Source of the DNA: Bugula neritina
Lineage: Eukaryota > Bryozoa > Gymnolaemata > Cheilostomatida > Bugulidae
Assembly (NCBI GenBank): GCA_964035545.1
Contig: OZ037769.1
Span: forward strand, 13,072,633 to 13,136,632
Reading direction: 5' to 3'
DNA: 64,000 nt
In this document: positions 48,494 through 64,000 of the stretch, in pieces
How the letters are laid out: each line of letters begins with the position of its first letter
Numbering within the stretch: the stretch's first letter is position 1
Made by a program: the position numbers and the translations under genes
The notes under the pieces: generated by a model
Seen by the model: the letters and a program-made list of their open reading frames with translations, nothing else
What the model was told of the DNA's origin: nothing
Database searches by the model: none

Positions 48494-48826
48494 ATGGCTC
48501 CTAAAGTTATCTCTGAAAGCAACAAGAAAGGAAGAAGATACAGAAAGGAGAGCTATAATGCAATCTACATACACAAGATATTAAACCAAGTGCACCCAGA
48601 CACGGGTGTATCTAGCAGTGCCATGTGCATCATGGACAGCTTTATGAATGATATTTTCATAAGAATTGCTGGTGAAGCATCAAAACTCTCTCAGTACAGC
48701 AAGAAACCCACTATGACTAGCCGGGAAGTGCAAACAGCTGTGAGGCTAGTTCTCCCCGGAGAATTGATCAAACATGCTGTAACTGAGGGAAGGAGAGCTG
48801 TAAACAAATATACCAGCTCCAAGTAA
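48494..48826 (+). CDS. Divergent lone histone H2B variant, 110 aa
   Basis: This intronless H2B-like gene has a clearly recognisable fold ([35 protein letters not shown], then [18 protein letters not shown]). It is 12 residues shorter than the quartet H2B because most of the lysine-rich tail is lost. It differs at about thirty core positions. The lysine equivalent to K120 and the two acidic-patch Glu residues remain, while the equivalent of K116 is Arg. It has no H2A partner. The frame is intact and it has a promoter and a stem-loop, so it is likely expressed, perhaps in a special tissue such as the germ line (inference). It could also be a young pseudogene that has not yet broken. Confidence 0.88.
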   Translation: MAPKVISESNKKGRRYRKESYNAIYIHKILNQVHPDTGVSSSAMCIMDSFMNDIFIRIAGEASKLSQYSKKPTMTSREVQTAVRLVLPGELIKHAVTEGRRAVNKYTSSK

Positions 48827-48852
48827 ACTGCATGTAGAACAAAACCCCCAAC

Positions 48853-48868
48853 GGCCCTTTTCAGGGCC
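48853..48868 (+). terminator. Histone 3' stem-loop of the lone H2B
   Basis: GGCCCTTTTCAGGGCC with CCCCAAC before it. It is fully canonical despite the divergence of the protein. Confidence 0.95.
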
Positions 48869-52779
<3,911 letters not shown>

Positions 52780-53988
52780 ATGGAAAACATTGATTCAGTT
52801 TGCAGTTACCTCTCAGAGATAGAAGATGATCACTTTCTTTCAGAGTTAGGAACTGAAGTTGTCATTGCAGCAAAGGGTAAGTTCAATCATTTGCTTAACG
52901 TTGTCATTTTATATCACAATGACAGTATGACTATTGCTGTAGACAGATAATTGAATTTGTGCAACTATAACTTTTAAGAGACCACATTGACTGATATTTC
53001 CCAAACTACTCTATTCCTATATCAATTTGATACGAGTTTTCCTGTAACAATCTATTTTCAAAAAATTTAGCGTTTTATTTCCACTTCACCTTCTAGCAAT
53101 TTGTGCTAAATTCATTAATTTGAATTCCCCTCCCCCCATTGTAGAAGTATTGTTAATAATGCAGTTTAGCAGCCTACAAGTAGTTATTACTATTAGCCTT
53201 AAGCAGCTGCCAAGCTAGCTTCTTGTTTTATAGCTAAGTACCAAAATGCCAATATTAGTGGTGAGTTGGCAAAGTTGGCAAAATTTTTTATTAACTTCTG
53301 TGCTACCAGTTTATTCTTTTATTTATCTTTGCACAGCACAATTAAATATAAAAACATGTTCAGGTAGCAATATTTTTCTTGGTAGTACCATATTTGTTTT
53401 TCAATTTATAGACATACTGAAACTTATCAATATCTGTTATCTCGATATGAGGGGTCCATATAAAATGCTGACTCCAGCTTAAATTGTGGTTCACTGACAT
53501 TTTAGGATAATTTTAATGCAGAGAAGCTTCTATTAACTAAACTAATTATGCCCAACAGCTCTTGCATTTGTAATTAAGAAAGAAGTAAATTAAAATGATG
53601 GCCAAAATTGTTACTAAATTTTGATAAGCTCAAACTAACCCAAATACTACGCAACATAATGATCATAAGTTTGCCAAAGCCTGTATGGTTATTCAGAATC
53701 AAACGATTGGTACGATGGTGCTGAAAATATGCCGAAAGATTCATAGCTAACATCATTGATACTATTAGTTTTGGCCTTAGACTTCAGCTTCTTCAAAGTT
53801 GAACTTAATTTATTTACGCTGCTTGTGATTGTATATCTTAACCAAATGTTTACTGTTCATACTAATACAGTTTAAATATTACCCAACTTTTATCTTTTGT
53901 TGTAGATCCCATAACATTTTTTAAGAACATGCACTCAAAGATGCTGAATAGGAGCACAAAAAAGAATTTGACTGCTAAAAAACTTTGA
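52780..53988 (+). CDS. Candidate small two-exon gene, 59 aa, unknown
   Basis: Exon 52780-52876 starts MENIDSVCSYLSEIEDDHFL and ends at a strong donor (GG|GTAAGT). Exon 53906-53988 follows a good acceptor (TTTTGTTGTAG) and reads DPITFFKNMHSKMLNRSTKK, then NLTAKKL and a TGA. Phases match (1 to 2). The protein has an acidic first half and a very basic second half. I do not recognise it. An extra exon in the 1-kb intron cannot be excluded, and the prediction could be chance. Confidence 0.4.
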
Positions 53989-54300
53989 ATCATGCTGAGA
54001 CCTTCAGCCTGCAAGCAGGCGCACTCACCACTACATTACAAGCGTCACTGGGTGCTCTCGACACTACACCTTACCCACTTTTCAAGAACTCAGCTGCCTT
54101 TTTTATACTACTCCTTCAAGCTTCCCTGACCGCTCAACTCCTCTCGGAGTACTACCACACTTTACTAACCACTGGAATTAGTTATAAAACTTCCCCCTCC
54201 CCCCCTCCCGTACTTGGGTTACTATCACAGACCTCGGACTTGCACACAGGTGTGCTAACCATCACACACCACAACTGCTTGGTTATCGCTACGCTACAGA
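53989..54300 (-). repeat. Two tRNA-like repeat heads, family T2
   Basis: Minus-strand box-A-like segments: GTAATGTAGTGGTGAGTGCG near 54010-54050, and GTGTGTGATGGTTAGCACAC near 54225-54275. Each is followed by an AGGTCT...TTC-type box B region. They resemble 9660-9735 and 30980-31043. Confidence 0.45.
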
Positions 54301-55802
54301 GCAAGAATGTAATGACAGACACTATGGTCTTAGCAGGTTCTGCTAATATTGAGAAAAGTTAACTAAATTTACAGTCGTAGAAAAATTCTGCAAATGTTTA
54401 TTTTCATGTTTTTTTTTCTTATTTTAATCTTTAGAAGTTATTTTTTGTTGCATTTCTTATATTCAACTATCATATACAATAAAATCCACATTACTATACT
54501 CTCATACTGGTTAGAAGTTATGACAAGTTAATTCAGAGTGATCAGTAATAATTTTTGCAGAAGCTTATTTCCAACAAAAATTAGAGCAGCATGGAACATT
54601 TATAAGTTCAGCTTTGAATATAACTTAGTTCAGCATTGAGCATATCTAAGATCATCATTGAACAGAAATAAGATCATCATTGAACATATACAATATCACT
54701 ATTGAGCATAAATAAGATCACCATTGAAAATATATAAGCTCACCATTGAACATATATAAGATCACGATTGAACATAACTTGGCTCATTGTGATAAATACA
54801 AAGAATCAACTTCACAACTCTTTATATCAACATTGATCTAACATACTATTCACTGTGAACAGTACCTGACACTAATTTCTGTTCACTGCTGGTCAATTTA
54901 GGAGCCAAAAAACGAGCTGTTTTAGTTGTCAGCTAATGTTCACTCTAACACTAATATTTCTCTCTGTGTTGGTGTGGGTTATTAGCTGATAGAACACAGT
55001 GACTCTTTGCTGAGAATATTTATTAATAAATAAATGAGAAGGTTTATACTCACTATCCTTTATTGTACTCCAATATATATCCAAAAATAGAAAAAGAGTT
55101 AGAGAGGATAACTCCTTACATCACGTGGAAAACTATATGTACTACTATTATTCTAGGTATAAGGTAAATAACTATGCACTAGGTATACAAGTGTCCTTGC
55201 TTGGTAGCTCCGAGTTGTGTCTTCATCTGATGCTGGCAGTCCACTGAATTCACTGGTTTGAGGGCTTCCTTTTATATGTTTGGATGTAACTAGTCTAGAA
55301 AGTTCCATGCGAATTCGAGGGGGTTCGCAGGGTAATAACAAAAGGTTCACAGGAATTCGCTCGAATCGAGCGAACTTCGAGGGGAAATCCCAGTCATCTT
55401 TAGTTATATAAGCAGTCCTATGCGTAGCTATGTACAATAGCTAATCCAGTCATTACTATAATAACACCTAGCTGTTAATGGACTGGTGCTACGCTAATAC
55501 ATTTAGGAAAAACACGCATTCCATAGGAATGAAAGAAATACTAGTAAGAAATACACGAAACAATTATTGAAGTATACGCAATTTTACCACAATATTACTG
55601 TTAAACTTATTATTATCAATTCGAGCTACCTTTTTTGTAGTGATTTTGTTAAACTTCTTGCTTTAGAATTATACTTATAGAATTACGTTTGCCTTCATAT
55701 TTTTAATTACAATTTACATTTTTACTGTGGTGATTTTGGTGACGATTATTAAACAACAAAAACTGTTATAACACAGATCAGTAGAAAACTCTAATAATAC
55801 AT

Positions 55803-56025
55803 GGGAGGGCAGTTACATTATAATCGCCATCTCCATGAGAAAACCCCTGATGGAAAGGGTTTTTGTTAAGTTGGGCTAAAGACTCATTTAGATGGGCACA
55901 GGAGTAATTATGACTATAGATGCTCTTCCTAACATCACTAATGGCGTCTACTGGGGTTTGAACTTATGACTTCCTGTTTGCATACAGCCAAACACTCTAT
56001 AACCCCTATAGACCACTGCTGCTCC
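55803..56025 (-). mobile_element. tRNA-related SINE, family T1, full copy
   Basis: On the minus strand it begins GGAGCAGCAGTGGTCTATAG, with box B GTTCAAACCCC, then the body GTGATGTTAGGAAGAG ... CATAATTACTCCTGTGCC and CCTTTCCATCAGGGG. It parallels 21546-21745 throughout. Confidence 0.75.
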
Positions 56026-56378
56026 TTTCACACTCAAAATAATACACTTGCTATATGCATGTGATGACAAAATTAAGAAATATCAGCAGCTGCAGAGTTG
56101 GCTTAAGTGTGCATATCTGCAACTCCACATTTCTGGTGGTCTGTACAAGTATCGGTACAATCAAACAATATATAGGATAAAATACTGTTTATAGGGCTAT
56201 GGTTTTTATTTCCTGTACTACTGCAATTTACAAGTGCATTGGCCCTGTTCCTTTAGCTTGGCAAAAATCATAAAATTGGAAATGCTTTAGTTAACTGCAA
56301 AAGTCTACCGAATAAGGAGGTTGAATCTAAAAATTTTTTGCCACCTCATAGGCTTTTGTTGCAACCTATATACACACT

Positions 56379-56550
56379 TAGGAGCAGTAGTGAAGAAAGT
56401 GAGATTATAGCGCCCTGAGTTCTTTTATTTTATTATTAAATTTTGGTTTGGAGTGTGGGTTGCAATTCTCACGAGAACATAACTTCTTATGCTACATTTC
56501 TAATCTAGAACACAGGCTTTTCCCAATTTCTCTATAACTGCACCTATATA
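56379..56550. mobile_element. Foldback MITE, family B, third copy
   Basis: The left end is GGAGCAGTAGTGAAGAAAGT and the right end CCCAATTTCTCTATAACTGC, with the interior CTACATTTCTAATCTAGAA shared with 11009-11158. Confidence 0.7.
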
Positions 56551-56924
56551 ACCTCAATTTATATCTGTTTTCAGTTTTAGACTAATTACTAAAAATTGTT
56601 TATTTTCTTTAAAAATCTTTTATAACTATACATTAGAAAGTTTAGGATTTACTTAATTGATGAGTATTGAATAAAAAATGCTTAAGAGAAGTAAATTTTT
56701 AAGTAATGTATGAAAAGTAAAGAATATATTGTTTAAAAACTTTATTTTCCATGTTGACTAATGATGTACAGAATAATAGGCTATAGTTGTTTACTGCAGC
56801 TATAGTATATGTCCTAAAATGTCAAATAATGGCACATAACAGCTAATATAGCTATAGTAGGAGAACACTTTGTATTAATATAATGTTTTGTAATTTGATT
56901 GTTACAGGAAAACATTTACATGCA

Positions 56925-58818
56925 ATGATGAATGGTGAGACACAAAAAAGCAAGGATGAACAAGCAGTAGAACTTTATATAAACACAATGTTGTTTTTAT
57001 TAGGAGTTTTTATATTATTCGTATTCAGTTTGGTTTTGACCTTAATTGTGAAGTATTTAATATCAAGTTGGATTGTTTTTTTAGTAGTTGTCATTTTAGC
57101 AGCCATTTATACGTTGATATATGCTGTAGAGAAATATCGACGTTTACAGCAAAAGAAAACCATTATGGCACGGTGAGACAAATTTCTTTTTGGTGTTACT
57201 TGAAGTTTATGGAAAAAATGTCTAATTTTGAGAACTTCCAATGATTTGATAACTTACCCCCTGTTCACACATTGCCGAACCGTACGCCGTAACAGAACAA
57301 ACAAAATGGCGCCACTGTTACATTTTGTCAACGGGCGTTCACACATTGCCGTAAAAGTACAACGCATGGCGGTGAGCTGTGACCAATCATAATAAAGCTA
57401 ACTCTTGTCTGCGGTGACTTGTACACCTTTGGATATTCTTTTCAAAAGATGTTATATAAATGCTATTTACTGAATAAAAGCAATTACATAAAAAAATCTC
57501 TCTTTTAAATATATTCGTTTTTTAAAATAATTGTGAAAACTAATTTAAATAATGAATATTTAAGCCGTTCAAATCATTTTTAAGTTTTTGGTTTGCGTGC
57601 TTTTATAATTAGGGAAAGTTAGTTTTTTAAGCTGAGTTTAATTCAAACAAGCCGGATAATGTTCTTTAATCCTTTAAAACGTTTGAATTAGTTAAATTAA
57701 ACCAAAAATAAGTGATTAAAATAAACTAGCGAAAATGTTCTTTAAATTTTAGTACCAGATCAACTCTACCCAATGGGAGCCCGCCGTGATTTTTTGAATC
57801 AAGCACTGCTTGATCAACGCCGCAGCGTATACCGTGGTACGATTCAGCCCGGATGTTAACAAAGATGGCGGATATTTGCTGTTACGGCGTACGGTGCGGC
57901 AATGTGTGAACAGGGGGATAACCATGATATCTGTCTATGTATTAGCTAGTAAAGCAAGGTCTAATAAACTTTATACTTCATCTCTTACTAAACTACTCAC
58001 TAATGCAAGTTTGAAGTCATTATTCCTGTGAGATTACCCTCTTGAAAGAACGATTTTTTTTAAATTGCATGGGCTTAGTACTTTTTCATATGTGGCACTG
58101 AATGCTCTAAATTTTAGTATCACCATTGGCTTTTACTGAAGTTCGAACCCATGACTTACTAAGCCATCCATCCATTCTATAGTCACTAGACCACAGCTGC
58201 TCCCTCTTTCACTAAATTACAATTGGCCCTAACTAAAAAACCTAAATTCCTCCTTATTACACTTTCAGCTTCAATCAAACCTATATAACTTAGAATTGTA
58301 GGTTAATTCATGTAATAATCTTAATTTATTTATTTATAGTGCCGTCATTGCATGTAATGCTTCATGTATACAACAGCAAATGCACATTTCAACTGTTCAA
58401 TGTCTATATACCATCTGACGAATGCACTGTTTTTCATAAACTTTTCCATTATATAAAAATTGAGAGAAATTTGGACTCAACTGCACTGCAGAAAGTTGAA
58501 AATTGGTAAAATGTTGCCATATGGAAATGCCAACTTACTAGAAGGGAGTCAGATTAATTTAGTTATATTTTATTTTGCTTGCTATCTATTTTTAGAAATC
58601 CTAGAAATTGGCAAGCTGAAATGAAGGGTCTAAACTCCAAATATCTGTTAGCGATGGCAGTTTTAGCTGGTGTTCTAGCTTGCCTTCTGTTTCACGCAAT
58701 CGCAGAGTCTGGTTTTATGAATCGTATGACTATGCTCATGATCATTATTGGCTTGATGATAGGAGCAAGTTTATTGTATGCTTTGGTTTGCTTAAACCAA
58801 CTATTGCATTTGGTATAG
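56925..58818 (+). CDS. Small four-transmembrane protein, two coding exons, 156 aa
   Basis: Exon 56925-57172 ends at CG|GTGAGA; exon 58596-58818 follows TATTTTTAG. The phases match (2 to 1), and without splicing the first exon would stop one codon after the junction. A start upstream of the acceptor-like TTACAG at 56907 is possible, so 5' untranslated exons may lie further left. Four hydrophobic segments: about 19-45 (MLFLLGVFILFVFSLVLTLI), 48-66 (SSWIVFLVVVILAAIYTLIY), 101-120 (YLLAMAVLAGVLACLLFHAI) and 128-150 (MTMLMIIIGLMIGASLLYAL). Size and topology resemble TMEM128-type proteins, including an SSW motif before helix 2, but I cannot confirm the family. A 661-bp transposon sits in the intron. 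AATAAA follows at about 58836. Confidence 0.6.
57257..57917. mobile_element. Non-autonomous DNA transposon, family F (CCCCCTGTTCACACATTGCC ends)
   Basis: The ends CCCCCTGTTCACACATTGCC and their reverse complement continue inward for about 40 bp with the shared motif GTACGCCGTAACAG. Flanking trinucleotides TTA and ATA are compatible with a 3-bp target site of PIF/Harbinger type. It is 661 bp with no transposase. It lies inside the intron of the four-transmembrane gene. Confidence 0.75.
58086..58203 (-). repeat. Truncated SINE, family T1
   Basis: Minus-strand head GGGAGCAGCTGTGGTCTAGT, then GTCATGGGTTCGAAC and a worn body. It lies in the intron of the four-transmembrane gene. Confidence 0.55.
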
Positions 58819-62200
<3,382 letters not shown>

Positions 62201-62204
62201 TGCT

Positions 62205-63462
62205 GATCTGAACGGACCATAGAAGAGGTGGCAATCGGATGATTTTGTGATATCAACATGCCACGGATGAGGCACAACTGACCATTAAAACCTAAATACA
62301 CAGTAGAATATTACAAAAATACTTACCAACAACAAATAACAAAATTTTCTACTTCTCCTGTATTCAAATTACTTAGATATCATGAATTTAAATTATTTAA
62401 CTAAATATTTACAATCTTTTTTCCTTTTAGCTTATTTTACCGCTGGCACAGTTGATGGTGGGACAGTAGTTAGTGATGAATGTCCGACAGCTCTCTGCTC
62501 TATCAACAATTATAATCATTATTTTTGCACATTGCAACTTGGATATCATTTAGTATTATTACCTTTAGACTTGAGGTGAGAAGAGCACACAAGAGCTTGA
62601 GTATCTGGCTGACAACACCATCTGATCTGTTCATAAAAGTACCATTGCCTCGGAGGGTCACGACCTTTAGGACGAAACCATAACTGATAACAGATGAAGA
62701 GCAGAAAATTATTAAGGAGAACTTCAGATAGCTGAAGTAAAGTCTGGCATTGAGCCACTACAGTCTACACTATCTGGTGTGAGCAACATCTGGTGGTAGG
62801 AGATGGTGGAAAACTGAGGGAGAAACTGAGAAACATGCATGACGATTCCCCGAGTATCCCTCGTTTCCTACTATTAGAGCAGTGATGTTTACTGTAGAGC
62901 TGTTGACAACCTGCAACAACCACGCAGTTATAGAATAGCAAATAAAAACAGAATAGTGAAGAAAATTTACAAACCTGAGATAACTCTGGGAAAAGAAATG
63001 AAAGTTCTTGCAAATGTCATTTGACAGTGCCCTAGTGCTGCTCCTGTGCAAACTTGTCAGCTATCATACAGTCAATGTTCTGAGCATACCTCTTCACTCT
63101 TCATAAAAGGTCATGTACTAGGCAGTTGCTTTTATTATGCCTACTAACAAGAATAATTCACTACAAATGAAAAATTTATGAAGGAAATAGTTTAGGAACG
63201 CACAAACCATGCAGCATAAGAGGTTTACTGTGCTCAACAGTAAGACGCTATAAGTAATCATGTACTCACTTGTTTGATTACCAAACCCAACAGAGAGTAG
63301 TAGCTGGTTCGCTTAGAATGACAAACTGTTGGGAGTAGTCAAGTCAACACCCGGCTCAGTGCTGCGATAGAATGTTTGGTATGTGCCATGGTAGGAGACA
63401 TTATGTTGTAGAATGTAGGTCTTGACAACAGGGTCACATCCAGGAAGTTTAATGTTATGCGC
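62205..63462 (-). CDS. Possible exons of an unknown minus-strand gene
   Basis: Several exon-like pieces lie in line on the minus strand. One near 63462-63327 reads AHNIKLPGCDPVVKTYILQH, then NVSYHGTYQTFYRS. One near 62905-62820 reads VVNSSTVNITALIVGNEGYS after a TTGTTGCAG acceptor. One near 62689-62560 reads LWFRPKGRDPPRQWYFYEQI, with a donor AAAG|GTAATA. One near 62287-62214 reads GFNGQLCLIRGMLISQNHPI. Possible N-glycosylation sites (NVS, NSS, NIT) suggest an extracellular protein. I could not fix all junctions and do not recognise the family. Confidence 0.3.
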
Positions 63463-64000
63463 TTCAGCAAAGTTGAAAAGAAAAACAAAATGATATTTTA
63501 GTTTATTGGAAGTTAATAAATTAGGTATTCATATATTGAAAGGCCATTCTGGTATCAGATATTTGATGATTTATACTATACATCTTCAGACAAATTGCCT
63601 ACACGCTGACTTCGAATATATAGAATGTGTGACTAGAAACTTTTTTACAACTGGTTTGTTAACAAAAACAATAGAACCACAACTCATTAATGCTTGTAAC
63701 TAGTAGTCAACACCAGATCTAATTCCGTTACAGTCAATTGATAGCAATAAATTATGTGGCAAGCAAATCACTTAAGCAAGATATTGTCTCAGATAATAAC
63801 TCTGAAATACATCTTTTCGAAATACTTTACATAATGACTAAATTTGACAAAATGTGGCCAAAAGTCTTATGAAAGACTAATCAGCTTAAATGAATCATTA
63901 TTGTGGTAAATATTAGAGCTACCCTCCCTTGTATACACCACCCTAAAAACGCCAATCTAACAGTTATACTTAGCATTGCCCTTTCCCCTTTTTTAATTAT
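63463..64000. other. No feature seen
   Basis: AT-rich sequence up to the window edge, presumably intron or upstream sequence of the possible minus-strand gene. Confidence 0.4.

Larger units (their letters stand above)
54301..56907. other. Repeat-rich intergenic region
   Basis: It holds a degenerate ~23-bp tandem repeat (54625-54785, units like AAGATCATCATTGAACATAT). A unique segment at about 54970-55480 is possibly LTR-derived, with an open minus-strand frame at 55437-55153 that I do not recognise. A SINE (55803-56025) and a MITE (56379-56550) follow. No confident gene. Confidence 0.5.

Overview
This is animal nuclear DNA. It is AT-rich, holds multi-exon genes with GT-AG introns, and carries intronless replication-type histone genes that end in the metazoan histone 3' stem-loop. 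It also contains a TGF-beta-type receptor serine/threonine kinase, a gene class found only in animals. Short introns, many small foldback transposons and very long dinucleotide runs fit an invertebrate. A sponge or another early-branching animal is possible, but the sequence alone does not settle this.

Layout. Bases 1-2473 hold the last four exons of an unrecognised plus-strand gene. Bases 3111-5684 are a histone quartet, H3(-) H4(+) H2B(-) H2A(+), arranged as two divergent pairs. Its flank is followed by a decayed hAT transposon (7894-12936) with a large foldback structure inside it. DCP1 (decapping activator, 12 coding exons, 13862-20793, +) comes next, then a type II TGF-beta/activin/BMP receptor kinase (10 coding exons, 33438-22412, -), a gene-poor AT-rich stretch, and archease (tRNA-ligase cofactor, 6 exons, 37506-40479, +). 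A second histone quartet, H2A(-) H2B(+) H4(-) H3(+), lies at 42789-45808. It is the mirror image of the first and shares its flanks. A lone divergent H2B (48494-48826) follows. The right part has a small two-exon gene (52780-53988), a four-transmembrane protein gene (56925-58818), possible exons of an unknown minus-strand gene (about 62.2-63.5 kb), and uninterrupted (GT)271 and (AC)489 runs.

How it fits together. The two quartets encode identical H3, H4 and H2A proteins, and H2B proteins that differ at one residue. Each divergent promoter carries a shared element around GACGTC (AAACGGACGTCTTRG): once between H2A and H2B, and twice as an inverted repeat between H3 and H4. The H2B promoters also carry an ATTTGCAT octamer, a CCAAT box and a TATA box. 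The lone H2B keeps the CCAAT, TATA and stem-loop but lacks the GACGTC element. The non-histone genes are housekeeping or signalling genes with no evident functional link to the histones. Repeats include at least six small inverted-repeat transposon families, two tRNA-related SINE-like families, and minisatellites in introns. Splice junctions were chosen by eye, using GT-AG sites, reading phase and family similarity.
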